Shown here piece by piece: positions 1 through 8,171 of a stretch of DNA of 64,000 nucleotides. The stretch comes from Bradyrhizobium diazoefficiens (GTDB lineage: Bacteria > Pseudomonadota > Alphaproteobacteria > Rhizobiales > Xanthobacteraceae). Position 1 is the stretch's first letter. Each line of letters begins with the position of its first letter. Made by a program: the position numbers and the translations under genes. The stretch is from the NCBI RefSeq assembly GCF_016616235.1, contig NZ_CP067100.1, positions 682,001-746,000 on the forward strand. Reading direction: 5' to 3'. The notes under the pieces were generated by a model. The model was not told the origin of the DNA. It searched no databases and saw nothing but the letters and a program-made list of their open reading frames with translations.

Positions 1-1430
1 TGGCGTTGTGTGATGGGGAGCTACCGAAAATACCCGGCCGGACGGCGCTCATGGAACGTTTCAATGCTCTTAAAGAGGCGGGTCGAATCGCCTTCGTAAC
101 GTTTCATCAAAGCTACAGCTATGAAGAATTCGTGGAGGGGCTAAGGCCTGAAACTGCGGCGCAGGATCGCGAAGGCCAAAATGCCGTAGGCTTCAGGTTA
201 AAACCAACCGATGGCATTTTCAAGCGCGTGGCCGCGGTCGCCCAGCAAGCAAGGAGGGCAGCGCCATCCGGTATAGACCTGCACACTCGAGAGTTTTTCA
301 AGATGTCGCTCGGCTCGGTAGATGAGGACGAAGATGTCTATCGATCGTCGATTGATGAAGGCTACATCGCGCTCGGATGGGGAACCGAGTTTGATTGGAG
401 CGATCCAATTTACCGGGAGTTTGATGCGATTCTGGAAAGGTGGCGCACTGAGGACACGAATGTAACTAGCCAGAGCTCTCGCGTGCGCCAGAGCCACTAC
501 ATGAGGGCGGTAATTAAAGAAGGAGATATAGTCGTTGTCTCGTACGGGAATAGCCAGTTTAGAGCGATCGGTGAAGTAATCGGCCCCTATGAGTACGTCG
601 CAAACGCAAGCCAATTCCGCCATAGACGAAAGGTTCAGTGGCTTCGAGTATTTGATCGCCCTCTGCCAGTCGAGACAATCCTACGAGGAAAATTCACGCA
701 GCTTGCCCTTTACAAGCTGGATCGAGATCGGCTCAATCTTTCGGCGCTGAACACCCTCATTGGTGAGGGCAAGCCAAGCGCTTCAGATGAGGGGCCGCCG
801 CTTCCCTATGTTTTGATTATCGATGAGATCAATAGAGCTAACATCTCAAAGGTATTCGGCGAACTTATTACGCTGATCGAGCCTGACAAGCGTCTCGGAA
901 CCGAGAACGCGCTGACGGTAACTCTGCCATATTCGGGAGAGGATTTCGGTGTGCCGGCCAATTTGCACATAGTTGGGACAATGAACACAGCCGATCGATC
1001 GATCGCGCTGCTCGATACCGCCCTGCGACGGCGGTTTCAGTTCAAAGAGCTAATGCCCAACCCTTCCGTCTTAGGTCGAGTTGGTTCGATTGACGTTTCA
1101 TCGGTGCTGCGGCGAATAAACGAGAGGGTGGAATACCTCTTTGATCGGGAGCACCAGATTGGTCACGCATATTTCATAGGCTGTGACACGAAACATCAAT
1201 TGGACGACGTCATGCGTAACAAGGTCATACCTTTGCTCGCTGAGTATTTCTATGACGATTGGGAAAAGGTCAGGCTAGTCCTCGGAGAGACGAGCGACGA
1301 AGGAAGATTCGTTGTTCGAACAAAGCTGCCGCCTCCGCCATTTCTTCCCGAAGAGAGTGCGCCAGAGCGGTTTCGGTATACGGTTCGTTCTAATTTCCTA
1401 GAGGGGGCCTATGAAGGTTTAACGGTGTGA
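1..1430 (+). CDS. mcrB: McrB-like AAA+ GTPase of a type IV restriction system, 5' partial
   Basis: This is the motor subunit of a McrBC restriction system, which cuts modified DNA after NTP-driven translocation. The visible 474 residues (counted from a TTG at 6) lack the Walker A loop, which must lie upstream of the window. Seen: the McrB-type VTFHQSYSYEEFVEGLRP segment (31-48), Walker B IIDEIN (271-276), and GTMNTADRS (324-332) followed by LLDTALRRRF, the sensor and arginine-finger region. Between the first segment and Walker B lies an insert (about 90-250) with EGYIALGWG and KEGDIVVVSYG. It resembles a PUA/EVE-type modified-base-binding domain; that assignment is inference. The frame is open back to base 3, so the true start is outside. 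The stop overlaps the mcrC GTG start by 4 bases. Confidence 0.88.
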   Translation, partial: ALCDGELPKIPGRTALMERFNALKEAGRIAFVTFHQSYSYEEFVEGLRPETAAQDREGQNAVGFRLKPTDGIFKRVAAVAQQARRAAPSGIDLHTREFFKMSLGSVDEDEDVYRSSIDEGYIALGWGTEFDWSDPIYREFDAILERWRTEDTNVTSQSSRVRQSHYMRAVIKEGDIVVVSYGNSQFRAIGEVIGPYEYVANASQFRHRRKVQWLRVFDRPLPVETILRGKFTQLALYKLDRDRLNLSALNTLIGEGKPSASDEGPPLPYVLIIDEINRANISKVFGELITLIEPDKRLGTENALTVTLPYSGEDFGVPANLHIVGTMNTADRSIALLDTALRRRFQFKELMPNPSVLGRVGSIDVSSVLRRINERVEYLFDREHQIGHAYFIGCDTKHQLDDVMRNKVIPLLAEYFYDDWEKVRLVLGETSDEGRFVVRTKLPPPPFLPEESAPERFRYTVRSNFLEGAYEGLTV

Positions 1431-2776
1431 TTCATCGAACGGTTAAGGAGTGGGACTATCTGCAGATTGAGCCTGCTTCGAACGGGCCCAGGGCGTTCAC
1501 CCGGTCCGTCGCCGATCGCGTAATGAGCGTTGCTCGTAGCGCGAACTTAGGAGGTGATGGCGGGGAACGAGTATTGCTGGAGGGGTCGTCGAAGCTCCGC
1601 GCACAGCAGGTTGTTGGTGTGTTGGTCGCAAAAGGTGTGACCGTAGAAATTCTGCCAAAAATCGAAGGGTTGAGCGAAGATCAAGCGATTCGGCGAAGCC
1701 TCGTGCATATGTTGGCTCTAGTTCTCGATCTAGATATCGCGGTCGGGGCAGCCGCGGCCTTTACCTGGCAGCATGAGAACTTGCTAGAAATCCTCATTCG
1801 CCTGTTCAGCGAAAAGCTATTCGCTATGCTGCGTCAGGGAATGCCGAGGGCGTACACTGGTCGCGAGGATGACTTGCCGGCTCTGCGTGGGAGCCTTAAC
1901 GTCGTGCGCCAGTTTACAATATTGGCATCAACGCCACAAAGACTGGCGTGCCGCTTTGACGAGTTGAGTCCGAACATCGTCCTAAATCAAATCATGAAAG
2001 CGGCAGTCGCTCAGCTTCTAAAAATCTCAAGAAACGCCGAAAATCAGCGACGTTTGATGGAGCTGGCTTTCGTTTATGAAGAAGTAGCGCCCATTCCAGT
2101 CCGGTCGCTGCGTTGGGGCCAGGTCGTGCTCGATCGAACAAACGTCGGTTGGAAGGAACTTCTTAGCTTTGCAAAGCTGCTACTCCAAGGCCGCTATCAG
2201 TCCACGACTACGGGAACATCTGACGGGTTCTCCCTGCTGTTTGAGATGAACAAGCTCTTTGAGGAGTTCGTCGGGCGCAGCCTCAAGCGTGCGCTCCAGG
2301 GGACGGACCTTGCTGTACGGCTCCAAGGCCCCAGGGAATATGCTCTGATAGATCAACAAAGTGGGGCGTTGCGCTTTGCGACTCGGCCGGACGTTGTCGT
2401 TAGTCAGAACGGAAAGCCGCGGCTCGTTATCGATACGAAGTGGAAGCGAATTAAGGAGGCGACTGACGATCCAAAGCGGGGCGTGAGCCAGTGGGACGTT
2501 TATCAGATGATGGCCTATGCTCACGTGTACAACTGCGATCGATTGATGCTGCTTTATCCTCATCACCATGAGCTTGCCGATAGGGAAGGGCTAGTTGCAG
2601 TTCATCAGATCGCGACCAAATCGGACAGTCTTATCGGAATAGCGACTGTAGATCTTGTTAAGCCGGAATCCGTCGGGAAGCGTTTGAAGGAAATTCTTCT
2701 CGGTGACGAACGCGGCTTCGATTTTTCCTCGAAGCGCACCCAGAACAAACAACACATTGTTTCCGTTCAGGATTGA
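1427..2776 (+). CDS. mcrC: McrC-like PD-(D/E)XK endonuclease subunit
   Basis: This is the nuclease subunit that docks on the McrB ring and cleaves DNA. The 449-residue length is typical. The C-terminal half carries a PD-(D/E)XK core: RPDVVV (Asp322) followed by LVIDTKWK (Asp336, Lys338), with an upstream helix containing Glu279/280. The N-terminal part (residues 40-80, VEILPKIEG) matches the conserved front of the McrC family. The GTG start overlaps the mcrB TGA, so the pair is translationally coupled. No later start in frame preserves the family N terminus. The codon usage of this pair looks more AT-tolerant than the metabolic genes further along, consistent with horizontal transfer (a qualitative impression). 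Confidence 0.9.
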   Translation: MIHRTVKEWDYLQIEPASNGPRAFTRSVADRVMSVARSANLGGDGGERVLLEGSSKLRAQQVVGVLVAKGVTVEILPKIEGLSEDQAIRRSLVHMLALVLDLDIAVGAAAAFTWQHENLLEILIRLFSEKLFAMLRQGMPRAYTGREDDLPALRGSLNVVRQFTILASTPQRLACRFDELSPNIVLNQIMKAAVAQLLKISRNAENQRRLMELAFVYEEVAPIPVRSLRWGQVVLDRTNVGWKELLSFAKLLLQGRYQSTTTGTSDGFSLLFEMNKLFEEFVGRSLKRALQGTDLAVRLQGPREYALIDQQSGALRFATRPDVVVSQNGKPRLVIDTKWKRIKEATDDPKRGVSQWDVYQMMAYAHVYNCDRLMLLYPHHHELADREGLVAVHQIATKSDSLIGIATVDLVKPESVGKRLKEILLGDERGFDFSSKRTQNKQHIVSVQD

Positions 2777-2899
2777 GGTCCGATTTTGCGCCTAGATAGA
2801 ATTACTTGCCCTTGCTACAGAGTCACTCCAACTAATAGATTATGATGTCAGGCCGAATCCATTCCCTGCTGCATTGCAGAACAAACGTCGGAGAAGTGA

Positions 2900-5800
2900 A
2901 TGCAAAGGAGTGGTGAGGGGATCGTCTTCAGCGCGAGCGACCTCGTCGGCCATCTAAATTGTCGTTACCTCACACACCTCGACATCAAGGTCGCCCACGG
3001 CGAACTGGCCAAGCCAAAACTCCGCGATGACCCGACCCTCAATGCCCTGGCGGAGCGCGGCAAGGCTCATGAGCAGGGTTTCGTCGATCACCTGGCCAAG
3101 GAGGGTGGGACCGTCACGGCTATCGACGGCGTCGGTGTCGATGATGTCTCGGTTGACCAAACGCAGCAAGCGATGGTGCGGGGCGATGCGGTAATCGTTC
3201 AGGCGGCGTTACGGAATGGGCATTGGAGCGGTCGCGCTGACGTGCTGCGGCGAGTCGAGACACCCAGCGGTTTGGGCGCCTGGTCCTACGAGGTCACCGA
3301 CACCAAGTTGGCCCGCGAGACCAAGGGCAACACGGTTTTGCAGCTGAGCCTCTACTCGGATCTATTGGCGATCACACAGCAGAAGGTCCCGGAGACGGCC
3401 CATGTTGTGACGCCCGGGACAGAGTACCAGCCGGAGGCCTACCGCGTTGCTGATTTTGCGGCATTCTACCGGCGTATCAGGCGAAGCCTGGAGAGCTTTG
3501 CGGTTGCGCCTCCGCATGACAGCCTCTATCCGGATCCGATCGAGCACTGCGAGGTCTGTCGATGGCGCGAGCCCTGTGCTTCGAGGCGGCGCGCCGACGA
3601 TCACCTGTCCCTTGTCGCCGGAATAGCCAAAACTCAGATCGAGGAGCTGGTCCGGCGAGGTGCGGGTACAATGGCCGCACTTGCGACCCTCCCTATCCCG
3701 CTGCAGTGGCGACCTGATCGGGGTACTGCGCCAAGCTACGAGAAGGTGCGTGAACAAGCGAGGCTCCAGGTCGAGGGGCGCAGGGCGGGCCAGGTGCTTT
3801 ACGAGGCGCTGCCGCTGGTCGCGGATTTCGGTCTATTCAGGCTGCCTGAGCCATCAGCCGGCGACATCTTTTTCGATTTCGAGGGCGATCCATTCGTGGA
3901 CGGCGGCGGGCTCGAGTTCTTGTTCGGCTACCTCTATGCCAATGACGACGGCACAGACGCCTATGTCGGCGACTGGGTGACCACACGGCAGCACGAACGG
4001 GCGGCGTTCGAGCGATTCATCGACTTCGTTACGGAGAGGCTGAGCAAGCATCCCGGCTTGCACATCTATCACTTCGCTCCCTATGAGCCGGCGGCGTTGA
4101 AGCGATTGATGGGACGATACGCCACGCGAGAGGACGAGGTCGACAATCTGCTTCGGGCCGGCGTATTCGTGGACTTGTACGCCATTGTTCGGCAGAGTAT
4201 TCGCGCCAGCGTCGAAAGCTACTCGATCAAGAAGCTAGAGCCGCTCTACCGATTTGACCGCGTCGTTGCGTTGATCGATGTGGGCCGCGCCATGGCACGC
4301 GTGCAGGCCAGCCTCGAATTGGACGATGCTGATGCGATTGATGTCGGTGATCAGGCAGCCATCGTCGGATACAACCGGGATGACTGCGCCTCGACCCGCG
4401 CTTTGAGGGACTGGCTCGAGGGGGTACGGAGCGGGCTAATCGCTCAGGGGAAGACGATCGATCGCCCGCAGCCCAAGCCTGCCGAAATTAGCGCGGATCT
4501 CAGCGATTGGAAGCGCCGGGTCGCCGGGCTTGTCGCGCGGCTGACCGGCGACGTTCCTGACGACGTCGCCGAACGAAGCCCAGAGCAGCAGGCGCGCGGG
4601 CTGCTGGCTCACCTGATCGACTTCTTCGGCCGAGAGAACAAGGCGGTCTGGTGGGAGTATTTTCGGTTGAGCGATTTGTCGGCCGAGGATCTCTTGTATG
4701 AGCGCGCGGGGTTGGGAGAGCTAACCTTTCTCAGTCACGTTGGTGGAACAGCGAAGGCGCCCATTCACCGCTATAGGTTCGCGGTTCAGGAGACGGATGT
4801 TCGCGCTGATGATGATCTGAGAAACGCAGGCGGCGCCAAGCTTGGCAGTGTTGTAGCGATTTCCGATGATGACAGAACCATCGACATCAAGAAGCGCCAG
4901 GACACGGCCAGTTTCCACCCCGAGGCCGTGTTCGCGCATAAATTCATCGACAATCAGGTTCTCGCTGAATCGGTGTTCCGGATTGGTGAGTATGTCGCGG
5001 ACCACGGGATCATTGGGCCTGGTGCATATCGTGCTGCTCGCGACTTGCTGCTCAAAGTCGCTCCACGACTGTTCGAGCAGGTGTTCGAGCAAGCCGGCGA
5101 GTCGCCGCTAGCGACCGCAATACGTGCTGCGCTCTCGCTTGATCAGAGCGTTTTGCCGGTGCAGGGGCCGCCTGGGGCTGGCAAGACCCACGCCGGTTCA
5201 CGCATGATTTGCGCGCTTGTGCGGGATCAGCGGACAGTTGGTGTTACGGCCAATAGCCATAAGGTCATTCGCCACTTGCTTGACAAATCTCGGGAAGCGG
5301 CCGCTGAGCAACGAATTCCAATTCAATGCATTCAAAAGGTCAAGGATGATCCGGCCTCTCTGCCGGGACTGCAGCAGACGACGAAGAACCCGGACTTCAT
5401 CAACGCGCTTGGCAATGGCTGCCGGGTTGGCGGTGCCACCAGCTGGTTTTGGGCGCGGCCAGATGCGGCAGGGAGTGTAGATGTTCTGTTCGTTGACGAA
5501 GCGGCGCAAATGTCATTGGCAAACGTGTTGGCCGTTTCGCAGGCGGCTGAGAGCATCGTTCTTCTGGGCGACCCAAGGCAGCTTGAGCAGCCGATACAGG
5601 GAAGCCATCCCGATGGCGTTGCAACGTCCGCGCTTGATCATGTCTTGGGTGAACATGCAACGATCGGGGCTGGCCACGGCCTTTTCCTCGAGGAGACATG
5701 GCGCTTACACCCCGATATTTGCGCCTTTACATCGGAGCTCTTCTATGAAAGCCGACTTCGCTCGCGTGCTGGATTGGAGCAGCAGGAGATCAGGTCATCA

Positions 5801-6298
5801 AGCCGTGTGAACGGGGTGGGGCTGCGCTACCTCGCTGTCCAGCATGTCGGCAACCAGAATTCGTCTCGCGAGGAGGCGGACGAGATCAAGAAACTCGTTG
5901 ATGAAATTCTCGCCGGCAACACAAGCTGGGTCGACGGTTCAAGCGAGGAATCGACAATCCGGCTGGAGGACATCCTGATCATCGCTCCCTATAACGCCCA
6001 GGTTTTCGAACTTCAGGAACGATTGCCGGGTGCGCGCATTGGTACCGTCGACAAGTTTCAGGGACAGGAGGCGCCGATCGTGATCTATTCGATGACGACT
6101 TCGTCTCATGCCGACGCCCCACGCGGAATGGAGTTTCTCTACAGCGCGAACCGGCTGAACGTGGCGACTTCGCGGGCTAAGTGCATCTGTGTTTTGGTCG
6201 CCTGTCCGCGGCTGTTCGAGGTTGAGTGCCGAACGCCCCGCCAGATGCAATTGGCAAACGCGTTCTGCCGCTATCTCGAGTTGGCTCGTCCGCTTTAG
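2900..6298 (+). CDS. TM0106-type RecB-like nuclease fused to RNase H-like and SF1 helicase domains
   Basis: This 1132-residue protein has three parts. Residues 1-230 form a Cas4/RecB-like nuclease with Asp114 (GRADVL), DTK at 134-136 and a QLSLY motif at 148-152. Four cysteines (21, 217, 220, 226) are placed as in Fe-S Cas4/AddB nucleases. Residues about 325-490 show IFFDFEGDP and YNRDDCAST, the acidic motifs of an RNase H/DnaQ-like exonuclease. The C-terminal half is an SF1 helicase: Walker A GPPGAGKT (about 755), Walker B VLFVDEAAQ (about 861), LLGDPRQLEQP (about 890), VDKFQGQEAP (about 1047) and NVATSRAK. Families of this type are known as TM0106 RecB-like nucleases. It follows mcrC by 123 bases, and GGAGAAGTGA precedes the ATG. 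A role in phage defence or repair is inferred from its neighbours. Confidence 0.85.
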   Translation: MQRSGEGIVFSASDLVGHLNCRYLTHLDIKVAHGELAKPKLRDDPTLNALAERGKAHEQGFVDHLAKEGGTVTAIDGVGVDDVSVDQTQQAMVRGDAVIVQAALRNGHWSGRADVLRRVETPSGLGAWSYEVTDTKLARETKGNTVLQLSLYSDLLAITQQKVPETAHVVTPGTEYQPEAYRVADFAAFYRRIRRSLESFAVAPPHDSLYPDPIEHCEVCRWREPCASRRRADDHLSLVAGIAKTQIEELVRRGAGTMAALATLPIPLQWRPDRGTAPSYEKVREQARLQVEGRRAGQVLYEALPLVADFGLFRLPEPSAGDIFFDFEGDPFVDGGGLEFLFGYLYANDDGTDAYVGDWVTTRQHERAAFERFIDFVTERLSKHPGLHIYHFAPYEPAALKRLMGRYATREDEVDNLLRAGVFVDLYAIVRQSIRASVESYSIKKLEPLYRFDRVVALIDVGRAMARVQASLELDDADAIDVGDQAAIVGYNRDDCASTRALRDWLEGVRSGLIAQGKTIDRPQPKPAEISADLSDWKRRVAGLVARLTGDVPDDVAERSPEQQARGLLAHLIDFFGRENKAVWWEYFRLSDLSAEDLLYERAGLGELTFLSHVGGTAKAPIHRYRFAVQETDVRADDDLRNAGGAKLGSVVAISDDDRTIDIKKRQDTASFHPEAVFAHKFIDNQVLAESVFRIGEYVADHGIIGPGAYRAARDLLLKVAPRLFEQVFEQAGESPLATAIRAALSLDQSVLPVQGPPGAGKTHAGSRMICALVRDQRTVGVTANSHKVIRHLLDKSREAAAEQRIPIQCIQKVKDDPASLPGLQQTTKNPDFINALGNGCRVGGATSWFWARPDAAGSVDVLFVDEAAQMSLANVLAVSQAAESIVLLGDPRQLEQPIQGSHPDGVATSALDHVLGEHATIGAGHGLFLEETWRLHPDICAFTSELFYESRLRSRAGLEQQEIRSSSRVNGVGLRYLAVQHVGNQNSSREEADEIKKLVDEILAGNTSWVDGSSEESTIRLEDILIIAPYNAQVFELQERLPGARIGTVDKFQGQEAPIVIYSMTTSSHADAPRGMEFLYSANRLNVATSRAKCICVLVACPRLFEVECRTPRQMQLANAFCRYLELARPL

Positions 6299-6936
6299 TT
6301 GCGAGCTCCAAAGCTTTGCGGGCAGGTTAGTCAGCGGGGCCGGATCGGCCAAAGGCCGACTTCTTCCATAACAACGGATGTGCGAACGCAGCCACTCAGC
6401 TCCGGCCGCACCCAGTCATCGCCCCTTCGGCCGGCGCCCTCCCGAGGCGAAGTCAGTCGGTTTCCGCGTTGCCTTATGGCACGGTCTATTTGGCGGACCA
6501 CCGGACCCGTCGCGGCAGGACGAGCGCGGGCTATGACCTTCGTGGTTGCGCCAGGTATCCGTCTTTAACTGCGAAGACGGCAGCGTCGAGGACGCAGGGA
6601 GGAGTCTTGCACCTCTTACAACTGGTCTGAAGTCACAGTGACTGGTATCAACAAGCCCCGCGGAGGCTGGCCTGACGGAGAAACCAAAATTGTTGAGCCA
6701 GTCCCGCAACCCGAATATCGATCGGATTTTGAACGGGGCAGCGTGGCGTACGCTTTTGGCTACTTTCCGGGTGCCGTTTATCGTCCAGCCCACGCAACAA
6801 GATCAACCGTCTAGCCAAACAATCCCAAAGTGTGCCACTATTTGATTTGTCGGGAATAGCCGCCAGAATACAATTATATTCGCTAAGTGATTGCATCTAA
6901 ACAGATATTTCAATTGCATCGGACGCAGGCCAGACG
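6299..6936. other. 638-base stretch without a confident gene
   Basis: This gap separates the nuclease-helicase gene from the hydrolase cassette. I find no recognisable gene. One short open frame on the plus strand (6638-6814, GTG start, 58 codons) reads plausibly as protein, with segments GINKPRGGWPDGETK and AYAFGYFPGAVY, and its frame stays open upstream to about 6569. It could be the tail of a decayed gene. The minus-strand frames look like shadows. The last 120 bases are AT-richer and could hold the promoter of the downstream cassette. Confidence 0.3.
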
Positions 6937-8166
6937 GTGAGCAGGCTCCACAAAATATCGAACAGGCGAACGCAACCTTCACTTGGTGGCGTGATATTTG
7001 TCCATGGTCTTGGCGGGGATGCATTCGCGACATGGCAAAAGGGCAAAGACGCTAACCTTTTCTGGCCGCAATGGCTCGCCGACGACTTTCCGCAGCTTGA
7101 CATCTACTCGTTATCTTATGAGGCCGCGCCGCTAGCTTGGCTGGGCACTACGATGCCCATCTTCGATCGAGCCAAGCAAACGCTTACTTGGCTTGAGCCC
7201 CTTGCAGAGAAGCCGCTCGTTTTCATTTGTCACAGCCTCGGCGGACTTCTGGTTAAGCAAATGATTCGCCTAGCCAGTACAGGCGGCATCGACAACTGGC
7301 GCGCTATTGCCAATCAAACAAGGGGCGTCGTCTTTTTGGGAACGCCTCACACGGGCGCGGACATCGCTGGAACGCTGAGTCGACTCGGAACGATCCTCGG
7401 CACTTCAGTTTCGATCACAGAACTGGCTAAAAACAGTCCAAGCCTTCGAGATATCAATGAATGGTATCGAAACGCCGCCCGGCAACTGAAGATCAAGACG
7501 CTTCCATTCTACGAGAAACAACCAACGCACGGAATTCTGGTTGTCGACGAAACTGCAGCTGATCCCACCATTGAGGCAGTTGCTGCAATACCCCTGGACG
7601 GCACGCATCTCACAATGTGCAAGCCTGAATCCCGCGAAGACCTTCTGTATGTAACCGTAGAACGTTTTATCTCGACCTGTTTTTCAGCCGAACTGAGTCA
7701 ACAAGTACAGCCTCCCAAGGAACAAGCGAATAGCGCGACCTTGGAGACGGCATCTCTCATCTCGTGCAATAGAAGCGAGAGTGAGACATGGCTGTTGGGA
7801 ATCAAGAATTACCCCGCCGTAAAGCCGCACCAGATACCCTATGAAACGATCAAAGCGTTTGCTCGCGCGTACTCGACGCTGCCCGCTGCCAGAAATTTCA
7901 TCAATGGTGTAAATGCCCTACGAATTAAGCTGAATCCGGAAAACAACACGGAGCAGCAAATACTCATAGAACCCCATGACCTCGGTATGTCGCCTGGGAA
8001 TTTTATCGATTTCTGGACTGAGGTACTGACGCTTGCCGGAAACAAATCAAGGAGAACCCTTGCTGCATTTACGGTAGCACCAAATGCTCCGGATCCGGCC
8101 TTGTACGGGCCTGAAGCAGTCAATGCGTTCAGTGAACTGAGGAGAACTCTCGAATCCCTGGAGTAA
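6937..8166 (+). CDS. Alpha/beta hydrolase (PGAP1/SERAC1-like lipase/esterase fold) with extra C-terminal domain
   Basis: This predicted 409-residue serine hydrolase begins with the oxyanion strand VIFVHGLGG (19-27). The nucleophile elbow is CHSLGG (Ser100), then GVVFLGTPHTGAD (130-142), and the candidate catalytic histidine is in DGTHLTM (His224). This layout matches the DUF676/PGAP1/SERAC1 hydrolases. There is no signal peptide, so it should be cytosolic. Residues about 280-409 lie outside the hydrolase core and have no family I recognise; they may be a protein-interaction or sensing domain. The GTG start lies just before the conserved first strand. The gene sits 5 bases ahead of the exported-protein gene and is the first of three co-directional genes next to restriction and nuclease genes, so a defence effector role is possible (inference). 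Confidence 0.75.
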   Translation: MSRLHKISNRRTQPSLGGVIFVHGLGGDAFATWQKGKDANLFWPQWLADDFPQLDIYSLSYEAAPLAWLGTTMPIFDRAKQTLTWLEPLAEKPLVFICHSLGGLLVKQMIRLASTGGIDNWRAIANQTRGVVFLGTPHTGADIAGTLSRLGTILGTSVSITELAKNSPSLRDINEWYRNAARQLKIKTLPFYEKQPTHGILVVDETAADPTIEAVAAIPLDGTHLTMCKPESREDLLYVTVERFISTCFSAELSQQVQPPKEQANSATLETASLISCNRSESETWLLGIKNYPAVKPHQIPYETIKAFARAYSTLPAARNFINGVNALRIKLNPENNTEQQILIEPHDLGMSPGNFIDFWTEVLTLAGNKSRRTLAAFTVAPNAPDPALYGPEAVNAFSELRRTLESLE

Positions 8167-8171
8167 CTTTG

